Positions 1-8,349 are shown, counted from the stretch's first letter. The stretch is 20,624 nucleotides of DNA from CAYFVR01 sp046541515 (GCA_046541515.1 JBKHDD010000080.1:1-20624); one strand, 5' to 3'. Made by a program: numbers and translations. Notes: generated by a model not told the origin, from the sequence alone.

Positions 1-508
1 GCTCGTTGGCCAGCACCGTCTGGCAGGTCTCGCACCAGTTGACGAAGGATTCCTTCCGGTAGGCCATGCCCCGCTCGTACATTTTCAGGAACAGCCACTG
101 CTCCCACCGATAGTATTCCGGCCGACAGGTGGCGATTTCCCGGTCCCAGTCGTAGGAAAAGCCGAGCCGCTTGAGCTGGTCCCGCATGGCGTCGATGTTC
201 TCGTAGGTCCAGCGGGCGGGATGGCTGTCGTTCTGAATGGCGGCGTTTTCCGCCGGCATTCCGAAGGCGTCCCAGCCCATGGGGTGCAGCACGTTGAAGC
301 CGCGCATGCGCTTGTACCGGGCCACCACGTCGCCGATGGTGTAATTCCGGACATGGCCCATGTGGATTTTCCCGGACGGATACGGGAACATCTCCAGCAA
401 ATAGTATTTTTTCTTCCCGGGATCTTCCGTGACCCGGAACAGGCCGGATTCTTCCCAGCATTGTTGCCATTTCGGCTCGATTGCGGTCGGATTATGGCGT
501 TCTTCCAT
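1..508 (-). CDS. leuS: Leucyl-tRNA synthetase, N-terminal part (gene runs off the window)
   Basis: Class I aminoacyl-tRNA synthetase that charges tRNA-Leu with leucine in the cytoplasm. Only the first 169 codons are present. The protein starts MEERHNPTAIEPKWQ, and the class I HIGH-type motif appears as HMGH within PSGKIHMGHVRNYTIGD, followed by the family stretch HPMGWDAFGMPAENAA. Near the window edge, WCETCQTVLANE matches the usual LeuRS zinc/connective segment. The ATG at 508 was chosen because GGAGGA lies a few bases upstream on the minus strand and the N-terminus has the length normal for the family. The gene behind it on the same strand is a decayed TRAP locus 110 bp away, so leuS probably has its own promoter in that gap. 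The identification is secure; the missing C-terminal four fifths is due only to the window edge. Confidence 0.96.
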   Translation of the reverse strand, partial: MEERHNPTAIEPKWQQCWEESGLFRVTEDPGKKKYYLLEMFPYPSGKIHMGHVRNYTIGDVVARYKRMRGFNVLHPMGWDAFGMPAENAAIQNDSHPARWTYENIDAMRDQLKRLGFSYDWDREIATCRPEYYRWEQWLFLKMYERGMAYRKESFVNWCETCQTVLANE

Positions 509-617
509 TGTTCCTCCGGGGTGTGGCCAGAGTGTGGCCTGGATGTGAACCGTTCTCAAGCCGCCCTTTTTGGCACAGACAAGGGGAAATGGCAAGACCG
601 GGAGCGGCCGGGAACCG

Positions 618-1607
618 CTATTCGATCATTTTTTGGGGAAGGTAGAAGACGATGTCGGGAAAGAGGGTGATGGCGACGACCATGGCAATCATGATGAGGA
701 AAAACGGAAACGTTGCCCGAAGGATGTGGCCCACCGGCTCGCCGGAAATGGCCTGAATGACGAAAATGGAAAAACCCGCGGGCGGCGTGATCCGGGACGG
801 CTCCACCATGAAAACCGGGGAAATGCCGAACCAGAGCGGATCGAATCCGGCAGTGACAACGATGGGGAAGGCGATGGGCAACGTCATGACCACGATGGAG
901 ATGCCGTCCAGGATCATCCCCAGAAACAGGCGCATAAGCCCCACCACGAAAATGAGCACGTAGGGCGACAGCCCCGGCGTCCCGATGTAGGCGCCGGGCG
1001 CCCGGGCGATCCCCGCGAAACCCAACGCCTGGGAAAGAAAGGCCGCGCCCACGATGATGAAGCGGATCATGGCGGTGGTTTTCGCCGCGTTGATCATCGA
1101 ATCCTTGAAATTGGCCCAGGCCAGGTTCCGGAAGGAAAGGGCCAGGACCAGCGCGCCCACCCCGCCGATGCACGCCGCCTCGGCGGGGGTGTTGATCCCC
1201 ATGTAAATGCCGCCGATCAACGCCAGAATGAGCAGCGGCACCGGCGGCAGCTCCTTGAGACTTCGAATCCGCCGGGCGGGGATGAAGATTTCGTCCGCTC
1301 GAGGAACCACGGCGGGGTCGGCGAGCGCCCGCGACGCAATGAACAGGGAATAGGCCCCGGCCGGCAGGAGCCCCGGAATCGCCCCGGCGATGAACAGCTT
1401 GCCGATGGAGGCGTCCGAAAGAATCCCGCAGGTGATCATGATCAAACTGGGCGATATCGGGAAGCCCAAGGCGCCCGCAGCGGCCAGGGGAGCCCAGGGC
1501 CAGCCCCCGATCGTAGCCCCGGCGGGACAGCTCGTCCAGGGTGATCTTTCCCGCGGCGGAGGCGGTCGCGGCCCTGGAGCCGGAGACGGCCGCGAAAAGC
1601 GAGCAGG
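618..1607 (-). pseudogene. dctM: TRAP transporter large permease DctM, remnant lacking its N-terminus and frameshifted
   Basis: DctM is the 12-helix membrane subunit of tripartite periplasmic (TRAP) transporters, which import organic acids with a sodium gradient. The conserved core is readable in pieces: AAVSGSRAATASAAGKITLDEL with RRGYDRGLALGS in one frame, then LAAAGALGFPISPSLIM and SDASIGKLFIAGAIPGLL in the next, continuing to the stop at 618. The frames are separated by one extra C in a run of four (plus-strand GGGG at 1487-1490). About 325 residues remain of the usual roughly 425. The first 100 or so are missing, because the DctQ remnant runs directly into the SGS region near 1600-1610. 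Both lesions rule out a working protein. The exact fusion point is uncertain by a few tens of bases. Confidence 0.85.
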
Positions 1608-1914
1608 CAGAGCGCCAGGGCCCGGAGATGGACCAGAATATCCAGCCACCGCTCTCCGGCCTCCGGCAGGGGGCCGGAGAGCGGGGCGATCCGGATATGG
1701 GCGCCGTCCCGCGGGGCGATGGGCAGGCCGAGCATGACCGCGGCCACGAAAAAATAGGCGCCGTATTCGTCCGCGACGAGAGTGGACGTGTGAAAGCCGG
1801 ACCGCAGCCCGATCTCCAGGGGGATCAGCACGACGATCGCCCCCAAGAAAACCGAGGCCGCGGCCCCGCCGGCCGCCGCCGCGGCTCGATCCAGCGCAGC
1901 AGCCGGTCGATCAT
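1608..1914 (-). pseudogene. dctQ: TRAP transporter small permease DctQ, truncated and fused to the DctM remnant
   Basis: DctQ is the four-helix small membrane subunit of TRAP transporters. The ATG at 1914 begins MIDRLLRWIE, then one base is missing near 1884. In the restored frame it reads on as VFLGAIVVLIPLEIGLR and VADEYGAYFFVAAVMLGL followed by RDGAHIRIAPL, the typical DctQ pattern of an acidic-aromatic segment, a helix and a GAHI motif. After about 100 residues (ERWLDILVHLRALAL) the sequence passes into the middle of DctM, so the last two DctQ helices and the DctM N-terminus have been deleted together, roughly 500-600 bp by comparison with normal family lengths. The start overlaps the stop of the upstream fragment as ATGA, a relic of translational coupling in the ancestral operon. 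Confidence 0.72.
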
Positions 1915-2057
1915 TCCATGAACCGCCGCAAAACGGTTTGGACCTCCTCGTCCCCGTCGGCGACGAACTCTTGGATGACGGCTTTTGCGGCCCGGTTCAT
2001 GGCCATGGTCGGCTGGGGAGAATCCTCGCGAATTTCAATCCCGTTTTCCTGAATTCC
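1911..2057 (-). pseudogene. C-terminal fragment, probably of a TRAP substrate-binding protein (DctP)
   Basis: An open stretch bounded upstream by a TAG (plus-strand 2058-2060) reads GIQENGIEIREDSPQ, then MNRAAKAVIQEFV and a helical end RRFME, and stops at 1911-1913. DctP proteins end in this style: a phrase like 'ENGIEI-E-(T/S)PE', then an amphipathic helix with AV--EFV. Its position directly upstream of dctQ, with an ATGA overlap, is where dctP belongs in a dctPQM operon. The first 270 or so residues expected for DctP are absent; the intact hyuB gene starts its 3' end at 2114 instead. The assignment rests mainly on gene order and a short loose resemblance, so it is tentative. Confidence 0.45.
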
Positions 2058-2113
2058 CTAAAGCGGAGCTCCGAAGGAGATGTCTCCGGCGGTTCAATTC
2101 AAAACCAATCCGG

Positions 2114-3682
2114 TTAAGTTTCTGGGACGCCGAATCCTCCGCCGCCCGGCGTTTCCATTCGGACCCGGTCGCCCTTGTTCAGCCGCTCGGAGAATTTCCC
2201 CGGGAGCGCTTCGGGATTTCCGTTACGGATCGCCAGGTTCCGGCCGGGCGCCCCGGGCAAACCGCCTTCAAGGCCGTAGGGGCCGGTTCGGCGACGCTCG
2301 GAGAGCACCGTCACTTCGGCGTCGGCCAGCAGTTCGATTTCCCGGACCACCCCGTCGCCGCCCCGATGGCGTCCCGCGCCGCCGGAATTTTTCCGCACCG
2401 CGTACTCGGTGACCCGAAAGGGATAGCTGAATTCCAACGCCTCCACTGGGGTGTTGAGGGTGTTGGTCATGTGGGAATGGACGGCGGATTCCCCGTCCCC
2501 GCCGGAACCGGCGCCCATGCCGCCGGCGACCGTTTCGTAGTAGGCGAACGGTCGGTCCCCGTCCACGCCGCCGATGGCGATGTTGTTCATGGTTCCCTGG
2601 CTGGCGGCCGGAATCCGGTCCGGCAGGGCGCCGGCCAACGCGCCGAGGACCACGTCCACCACCCGCTGGGAGGTTTCCACGTTCCCCCCCGCCACGGCCG
2701 CCGGAAATTTGGCGTCGGGCGCGGTGCCTTCCTTCGTCACCACCCGGATGGGCCGGGCCGCGCCGGCGTTGGTGGGAATGTCCTCCCGGACCAGCGTCCG
2801 AAACACGTACAGCACGGCGGAAAGCGTGATTGCGTGGACCGCGTTGACGCCGCCCCGAACTTGGGGATCGGACGCGGAAAAATCGACCACCGCCTCCTCG
2901 CCGGAAATTTCGATCCGCACCCGGATGGCGATGTTTTCCCGGCCGAGACCGTCGTCGTCCAGGAAATCCTCAAATTTGTACACGCCGTCGGGAATCTCCC
3001 CGATGGTTTTCCGGGTGATCCGCTCGGCGTAGTCGATGAGCGCCCCGGCGCAGTTCTGGACCGTCGCCAGGTCGTATTTTTCCACCAGCTCCCGAAGGCG
3101 GCGGACGCCGGTGACGTTGGCGCTGATCTGGGCCGCGAAGTCCCCTTCCCGCTCCACCGGCGTGCGGACATTGTTCAGGAAGAAGGCCATCAGCTTCTCG
3201 TCCACCTTTCCCCCCTCCACGATCTTGAGCGGCGGAATGATGACGCCCTCCTGGAAAATGGAAGTGGACAGCGGCATGGAGCCGGAGGTCATGCCGCCCA
3301 CGTCGGCGTGGTGGGCCCGGTTGGCCACGAAAAAGGCCGGCTCGTCCCCGCCGTCCACGAAGACGGGGGCGACAAGGGTGATGTCCGGCAAATGGGTGCC
3401 GCCCTTGAACGGGTCGTTAAGCATGACCATGTCGCCGTCGCGGAAGGTCCGGCCCTCGATGGCGGAGCGCACGGAAAGCGGCATGGATCCGAGGTGGACC
3501 GGAATATGGGCCGCCTGGGCCACGGTCTGTCCTTGCGCGTCGAAGACGGCGCAGGAAAGATCCCGGCGTTCCTTTATATTCGGCGAAAAGGCGGTCCGGT
3601 TCAGCGTGACGCCCATTTCCTCGGCGATGGAGGCGAACCGGTTCTTGAACACTTCCAGTAAAATCGGATTGACGGTCGTCAT
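2114..3682 (-). CDS. hyuB: Hydantoinase B / oxoprolinase family protein
   Basis: HyuB proteins form complexes with an ATP-dependent HyuA partner to open cyclic amides (N-methylhydantoin, 5-oxoproline) or, in relatives, to carboxylate ketones; they act in the cytoplasm. The 522-residue product has the family's hallmarks in order: the opening NPILLEVFKNRF, the block NDPFKGGTHLPD at residues 89-100, NRAHHADVGG at about 121-130, and the glycine-rich end ETPGGGGFG. Length is normal for the family. The start at 3682 (MTTVNPILLEV) was preferred to the in-frame ATG at 3793 because homologues begin at this motif and the extra 37 residues look random; the ribosome site (GAAAGCGAG) is weak. No hyuA lies next to it in the window: upstream is about 1 kb without an intact gene. 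The true substrate cannot be read from sequence. Confidence 0.9.
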   Translation of the reverse strand: MTTVNPILLEVFKNRFASIAEEMGVTLNRTAFSPNIKERRDLSCAVFDAQGQTVAQAAHIPVHLGSMPLSVRSAIEGRTFRDGDMVMLNDPFKGGTHLPDITLVAPVFVDGGDEPAFFVANRAHHADVGGMTSGSMPLSTSIFQEGVIIPPLKIVEGGKVDEKLMAFFLNNVRTPVEREGDFAAQISANVTGVRRLRELVEKYDLATVQNCAGALIDYAERITRKTIGEIPDGVYKFEDFLDDDGLGRENIAIRVRIEISGEEAVVDFSASDPQVRGGVNAVHAITLSAVLYVFRTLVREDIPTNAGAARPIRVVTKEGTAPDAKFPAAVAGGNVETSQRVVDVVLGALAGALPDRIPAASQGTMNNIAIGGVDGDRPFAYYETVAGGMGAGSGGDGESAVHSHMTNTLNTPVEALEFSYPFRVTEYAVRKNSGGAGRHRGGDGVVREIELLADAEVTVLSERRRTGPYGLEGGLPGAPGRNLAIRNGNPEALPGKFSERLNKGDRVRMETPGGGGFGVPET

Positions 3683-3978
3683 GGGGCTCGCTTTCTCAAG
3701 GCGTGGCTCCGCCACGATCGGGGCGGACCCGGTCCACTCGATCCTATATCCACAGGGTGCGAACCAATAATTTGGATTCTGCTCAAAACTCAAAGCTCAA
3801 AAAAGATGGCTTCCATTTTTATTCTGATTCAAGCGTGTTGTGCATTCGGGAAAACAAAGCCACTTAAAAAAGAAAGGGACCAATGGAAGCCACAAGCGCA
3901 ACCCGGAACCAGAATAGGATTGTCGAACTCGGAACGCAAGCCATTCAAGAAAAAAATGAAAGAGGCCGGGCGGTTAAC

Positions 3979-4392
3979 TTACGATTCTCTTGCGGACGGC
4001 GCGGTCCGCGCGGCGAGGGAAGTCGCGCGGGATTGGAGGTCGGAGAAATGGAGGATGGGAAAATCCATGGGGATGGTTTCGGGCTCCGTTGGTTTGGGGG
4101 GTTGGCGGGTGGTTTGCGGGGCGGTTGGGTTGGCGCCGTAGGCGGTGTGGATGGTGTTGTGGTTTCCTGTCACCACCACCGTGCTGCTTGCGTCGCCGCG
4201 GACGTTTACGGACCGCGACGCGGAGGTTGGACCAGAAGCCAAATCGCCCGGGGCGGCTACCAGGAGCCCCGGAAAAAACCGCCGGCAGCTTCCGCACCGG
4301 CGCCACGTAGGCCGAGCTTTCGCCCTCTTTCCAAAACCGTTGCACCGCCAGTCCGGCGGCGGGGCGTTTGTCGTCCACCCAGGCGGAGGCAA
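3979..4392 (-). pseudogene. Possible decayed gene with a 'VxVRGDxSxTVVVTGxxNTI' segment
   Basis: In one minus-strand frame, near 4120-4215, the translation reads SVNVRGDASSTVVV followed by TGNHNTI, then a Pro/Thr-rich linker (NPTAPQ, QPPKPTEPE). A pattern of this sort, short beta-strands with GD and TGDxNxV, occurs between domains in multidomain bacterial signalling or conflict proteins (CHAT, NACHT and similar architectures). An adjacent frame just upstream reads DDKRPAAGLAVQRFWKEG, which also looks protein-like, suggesting a frameshift between the two. No catalytic domain is visible and no start is convincing. This could equally be chance, so it is offered only as a remnant candidate. Confidence 0.2.
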
Positions 4393-4563
4393 TTCGAAAA
4401 CGCCGAGGAAACGGCGCGCCGACGGCTTGCCGCGCCTCTCCGCGACCCTCGGGCCCGCTCGGAAAGGCCTTTTTCGTTCAGGCGCTGCCTATCTTGGACA
4501 TGGGCAAAGCATTAAACCTCTGCGAAAATCCGCGCCGCCAGTCCTGTCGGTAAACGCTTGAGC

Positions 4564-4586
4564 GGAGATGGCGCGACGCCATCTCC
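4564..4586. repeat. Perfect inverted repeat (10-bp arms, 3-base loop)
   Basis: GGAGATGGCG, then CGA, then CGCCATCTCC forms an exact hairpin about 75 bp past the stop of the CocE-type hydrolase gene. There is no T-run on either side, so it is not a standard intrinsic terminator. It may be an mRNA 3'-end stabiliser, a factor-assisted terminator, or one copy of a dispersed palindromic repeat. Confidence 0.6.
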
Positions 4587-4662
4587 ACTCTTCCATCTCC
4601 TTGGGTATCGACTGCGGAAATTCTCCGTTGTCTGTCCCGAGTTTATTGCTCCAGCCAATCCA

Positions 4663-6684
4663 TCACACCAAATCCCGCCCAACCTCCCTTTTCCAATTCC
4701 GCGAAAACACCCGCTCCTCCCCCTCCCAGGCGTCCAGCGTGGCGTGGATGTAAAATTTTTCCGCGTCGGAGGCGAGGACGGTGCGGGTTTCGGTGCGGGC
4801 GTGCCAGTCGCCTCGGCGGAATTCCCGCAGGCAGTAGGTTTCGCCGCGGACGGAGTCGGGGTCGTCGTCCACCAGGGAATAGGTTTCGGTGACGCGGCTG
4901 CGCGCCTCCAGGTCGATGGATTCGATTCGGCAGCGGCCGTCGTCGTTGACCACCTCCAGGACCGACCGATCCGACGGCAGATCCCGCACCACCCGGATCG
5001 TCTTCTCCGGCGGTTCAAGCTGGATTTTCTCTTCCACCGGCGCGGCCTCCGGCGGCGCGAAAGGATTATCCTCCTCCGCCTCGTTGGAATCGGGCCGCAC
5101 CGGCAGCACCAGCCGGCTTTCCCCGGTGTGGAGGGTCAGCGTGGTTCGTTCCGGAGGCGTCCAGGCCAAAGGCCAGTAGCTGGTGGAGAGCGAGAGGCGC
5201 AACCGATGGCCGGTCGGAAAACGCTGGGCGATGTCGTTGAGCTGAACGCGGACCCGGTACCGTTTCCCCGGTTCCAGCGGCGCGGGATTTTCGTGGCTTT
5301 CCCGGTGGGTCAGGTTGAGCAGCCCGTAGGTCACCCGGGTCACGGGGCCTTCCGGCAGCACGTCGGACAACCGCGCCGCGATCATCGCCACCGGCCGATC
5401 CGAGGAGATTTCCAGCTCCGCCACCGGCGGCCCCAGGATTTCCAGGTCGTTTTCCAACGGCTCGGTTTCGAACACCAAGGCGCCGCCGTCCTCCTCCCGC
5501 TGGTCGCCCGGCAGGTCCGGCGGCGCGGCGTAGGAGCACCATTTTCCGGAGAACAGGCCCAGCCGCATGGGAGATTGAAACGGCAACGCGGCGGCCGAAA
5601 CCGGTTCCATTTCCGAAACCAGTCGCCGGGGGACCAGCCGGTAGGCGTGGGCCTCCAGTTGACCGGCGGGCCAGGCCGATTCCGACACCCATCGGCCCGG
5701 ACGGTCGTCGTAGGCCGCCCGGGGAGCAATGCTGTCCTGCATCCAGACCCGCAACATGGGGCCGGTCTCCGCGCCGTTCTCTTCCCCCTTCAGCCAGCGG
5801 TCCCACCAGCGGACGCATTCCTGCAAAAAACCGATGGCCGGTCCCGGAACGCCCTGGTGGGGATATTTGTGGCTCCACGGCCCGACGAGCCCTTTGCGCG
5901 GCACGGACAGCCCCTCCAGCAGCCGGAACACCGCGTTGGAATAGCCGTCGGCCCATCCGCTCACCGCCATCACCGGACATTGGATGGCCGAAAAATCCTC
6001 GCACACCGAGCCGTGCTTCCAAAAGTCGTCCCGGCGCTGGTGGCGCAGCCAGTTGTCCAGCCACAGGCCGCTTTCCTCCAGCCGGCGACGCCACATCCTC
6101 CGCCAGCGGCCGCCCACGATTTCCGGGTCCGGCGGCAGGGCGTTTCGGGCGAACATCACCGAAGCCCAGGAAAGATTGTCCCCCAGCAGGCAGCCGCCCA
6201 TGTAGTGGATGTCGTCGGCGTATCGGTCGTCGGTGGAGCAGACGGTGACCACCGCCTTGAGCTGGGGCGGGGCCAGCGCGGCGATCTGGAGCCCGTTGAA
6301 TCCGCCCCAGGAAATGCCGATCATGCCCGCCTTGCCGTCGCTCCAGGGCTGTTTTTCGATCCACTCCAGAATCCGTAGGCCGTCCTCCAGCTCCCCGGCC
6401 AGGTATTCGTCGGCGAGCACCCCTTCGGAATCGCCGGAACCCCGGATGTCCACCCGCAGTCCCGCGTAGCCGCGGCCGGCGAAATAATAATGGTTGGCGT
6501 CGTCCCGGGCCCGGGTCTGGTCCCGTTTTCGGTAGGGAATGTATTCCAGAATCGTGGGCACGGGCGTGGTTTCCGCTCCATCCGGCAGCCAGAGCCGGGC
6601 GGCCAGCCGAGCCCCGTCGGGCATGGGAATCCAGACGTTCTCGACGACCGTTACTCCATGGGGAAAATGATGGACCGTTTTCAT
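4663..6684 (-). CDS. CocE/NonD family serine hydrolase (X-Pro dipeptidyl-peptidase-like)
   Basis: A 673-residue alpha/beta hydrolase of the family that includes cocaine esterase and Xaa-Pro dipeptidyl peptidases; members cleave esters, amides or peptide bonds. The nucleophile elbow GISWGG gives Ser125, the acid is probably Asp246 in GWADGY, and the histidine is His272 in GPWSHKYPHQG. The N-terminal VWIPMPDGARLAARLW and RGYAGLRVDIRGSGDSEG are classic. The hydrolase core is followed by a jelly-roll domain (about 300-540) and a further C-terminal segment of about 130 residues ending in KREVGRDLV, which I recall as usual for the long members of this family. There is no signal peptide, so it is probably cytoplasmic. 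The ATG at 6684 overlaps the stop of the upstream ATP-grasp gene as ATGA, implying coupled translation. The substrate is unknown. Confidence 0.92.
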   Translation of the reverse strand: MKTVHHFPHGVTVVENVWIPMPDGARLAARLWLPDGAETTPVPTILEYIPYRKRDQTRARDDANHYYFAGRGYAGLRVDIRGSGDSEGVLADEYLAGELEDGLRILEWIEKQPWSDGKAGMIGISWGGFNGLQIAALAPPQLKAVVTVCSTDDRYADDIHYMGGCLLGDNLSWASVMFARNALPPDPEIVGGRWRRMWRRRLEESGLWLDNWLRHQRRDDFWKHGSVCEDFSAIQCPVMAVSGWADGYSNAVFRLLEGLSVPRKGLVGPWSHKYPHQGVPGPAIGFLQECVRWWDRWLKGEENGAETGPMLRVWMQDSIAPRAAYDDRPGRWVSESAWPAGQLEAHAYRLVPRRLVSEMEPVSAAALPFQSPMRLGLFSGKWCSYAAPPDLPGDQREEDGGALVFETEPLENDLEILGPPVAELEISSDRPVAMIAARLSDVLPEGPVTRVTYGLLNLTHRESHENPAPLEPGKRYRVRVQLNDIAQRFPTGHRLRLSLSTSYWPLAWTPPERTTLTLHTGESRLVLPVRPDSNEAEEDNPFAPPEAAPVEEKIQLEPPEKTIRVVRDLPSDRSVLEVVNDDGRCRIESIDLEARSRVTETYSLVDDDPDSVRGETYCLREFRRGDWHARTETRTVLASDAEKFYIHATLDAWEGEERVFSRNWKREVGRDLV

Positions 6685-7967
6685 TCCGGGATCTCCTCGA
6701 TTTCGAAATTCAACATTTCCACGCACCGATCGTAATTTTCCAGCAGGGTTTCGTCGTCTTTCGCCCCCATGTAGATCATGGCCAACTTGTAGCTGTAGGA
6801 ATCCTGGTCCGTCAGTTCCGACAGTCGCCGGCCCGGTTCCACGGTCACCTGGACCACCGTGCCGGGAAAGGCCTCGCGCACTTTTCGCAGGTCGCTCTCG
6901 TCCGGAACCCGTTTCACGACGCCGTCCCGAAAGACCCGGTGGAGGCATTTGGCCGCCACCCGGTGCGGTCCCTCGCCCCGGCGGATTTTGGGTCGTTCCC
7001 CGGTCGCAATATCCACCAGCACCTGATGGTTGGCGTTGCCGTCCACCTTGGCGTAGAGGTCGGCTAGGGACTGGGAGATGCGGGGGTTGATTTCCAGGAT
7101 TTGCAGCCGGTCCTGGTCCCGGTCGTAGAAATATTCCACGTTGAAAGGGGTGTTTTCCACCCCGATCCGGGCCATGATGTTGGTGGAGATTTCGGCCATT
7201 TTTCGTTCCATCTCCGGGGAGAAGTCGGACGGATACCGGAACCGGAAAATGGAATCGGCCTCGGCGTAGTAATGGGTGTCGATGAGGCCGTAGGTGTGGA
7301 TGTCGCCCTGGAAGGCGAAGCCGGACTGGGTGCATTGGGCCCCGCGGGAAATCTCTTCCGCCACGCACCAGTGGCCGTCAACCTCCGCCACTTCCTTCGG
7401 CGGCGAAACTCGCGACAAAAAATAGTTGAACGGTTCGGCGAACCGCCCGATGCCGTCCCGGACCTTGGCCATGGCCCGGTCGAAGTCGCCTCGATTTTCG
7501 ACGCGAAACCCCAGCAGCGAGCTGTACGCCTTCACCGGCTTCAGCCAGAACGGAAACGGCAGATCCACGGTGGCGAAGGGGTCGTCCGCGAATGGATTCA
7601 CCGGGTTCACCCGGGGCACGTGCGGGCCGAGCCACCGCCGCTGCTCCACCCGGCTCCAGTATTTGTGCTCGCATTTCAGCACGCTTTCCAGAGACGGGCC
7701 GATGGTCCCGTACCGTTCGCACAGCAGCGGAATCATCAGGCTCACGGGAAAATCCCAAAAGCCGATGATGGCGTCGATGGAACCGTCGAAGGCGTCCAGT
7801 TGGGCCTCCGCCTTTTCCATGAGATCTTCCATGGGGTACCGATCGGTTCGTTTCACTTCTTCCACCGAAAGAAGGGAATGAAATTCAATGGATTCCGCCT
7901 GGCGGATGGTTTGCAGCTCCTCTCGATTGTGGTCGTCGAGTCCGATGGCGAAGATGTTTTTCTTCAT
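6681..7967 (-). CDS. ATP-grasp domain carboxylate-amine ligase of unknown substrate
   Basis: A 428-residue ATP-grasp enzyme. Such enzymes make an acyl-phosphate from a carboxylate and ATP, then join it to an amine or thiol nucleophile. Visible features are the N-terminal Rossmann-like part (residues 1-95, ending in the family-like WDFPVSLMIPLLCERYG), the nucleotide lysine Lys143 in FPFWLKPVKAYSSLLGF, the hinge acid pair Glu204/Glu205 in CVAEEISRG, Glu278 in NVEYF, and the metal-binding ExNPR as EINPRISQS (Glu292, Asn294). All residues needed for catalysis appear present. The start at 7967 (MKKNIFAIGLDDHN) has AGGAAGG upstream; the longer in-frame opening at 8150 has no family-like sequence. 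It is the first gene of a two-gene operon, its stop overlapping the start of the CocE-type hydrolase. The substrate may be an amino acid or peptide, but this is inference. Confidence 0.88.
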   Translation of the reverse strand: MKKNIFAIGLDDHNREELQTIRQAESIEFHSLLSVEEVKRTDRYPMEDLMEKAEAQLDAFDGSIDAIIGFWDFPVSLMIPLLCERYGTIGPSLESVLKCEHKYWSRVEQRRWLGPHVPRVNPVNPFADDPFATVDLPFPFWLKPVKAYSSLLGFRVENRGDFDRAMAKVRDGIGRFAEPFNYFLSRVSPPKEVAEVDGHWCVAEEISRGAQCTQSGFAFQGDIHTYGLIDTHYYAEADSIFRFRYPSDFSPEMERKMAEISTNIMARIGVENTPFNVEYFYDRDQDRLQILEINPRISQSLADLYAKVDGNANHQVLVDIATGERPKIRRGEGPHRVAAKCLHRVFRDGVVKRVPDESDLRKVREAFPGTVVQVTVEPGRRLSELTDQDSYSYKLAMIYMGAKDDETLLENYDRCVEMLNFEIEEIPE

Positions 7968-8349
7968 AAGAGGCCTTCCTTTGTTTTCCCAGGTCTTTTT
8001 TCTTTTCCTCGCTGGACAACTTACCCGCGCCCTTGCCGCCCGCCCAATAATGGAAACGCTGTATTTGCCCTCGCCATTGGCCCCAGCTCCCGGGGAGATC
8101 GGGCGACGGCATCGGCGGTCCGGTTTCAACCCGACGGGGGCGGCGCGCAATCCATCGGTTTGGAGAATATACAGGATTCCCCGTATGGTGTTCTCGGGGG
8201 CGGGGCGCTATTGTCCGAGTCAATTCACAATTCCGGCGCTTCACATGGAAGTTGTTTTGATTTGATCAGCGGAACCGAAGCTGGAAGTTCGGCGGAGGAT
8301 GGATTTCGTCGCCAATTGGATGAAGCTGAAGAAGAAGGAGGTAAGCCTT
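7968..8349. promoter_or_regulatory. Divergent intergenic region between the ATP-grasp operon and the small acidic protein
   Basis: About 380 bp separate two divergent starts, so both promoters should be here. I see no open frame with protein-like character and no clean sigma-70 or sigma-54 consensus. The only firm signals are the two ribosome sites at its ends: AGGAAGG before 7967 on the minus strand and AAGGAGG just before 8350 on the plus strand. Confidence 0.45.

Larger units (their letters stand above)
3683..4662. other. Gap of about 1 kb without an intact gene
   Basis: No reading frame on either strand looks like a conserved complete protein. The overlapping frames here are mutually inconsistent and rich in Arg and Pro, as expected of GC-rich noncoding DNA. 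It contains a possible decayed coding stretch on the minus strand (3979-4392) and a perfect palindrome at 4564-4586, each listed separately. The gap lies between the 3' end of the CocE-type hydrolase gene and the 5' end of hyuB, so it should also hold the hyuB promoter; no convincing -35/-10 pair was found. Confidence 0.6.

Noticed and set aside
1985..3661. A 558-codon plus-strand frame opposite hyuB
   Set aside because: The low-complexity translation (many Gly, His, Arg, Val) mirrors the hyuB codons. The minus-strand HyuB reading is well conserved.
4558..6378. A 606-codon plus-strand frame opposite the CocE-type hydrolase
   Set aside because: It is an antisense shadow; the minus strand encodes the complete catalytic triad.
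6685..7368. 5' extension of the hydrolase frame upstream of 6684 as a longer protein
   Set aside because: It overlaps the ATP-grasp gene in another frame with random-looking sequence. The ATGA-coupled start at 6684 begins with the family's N-terminal motif.
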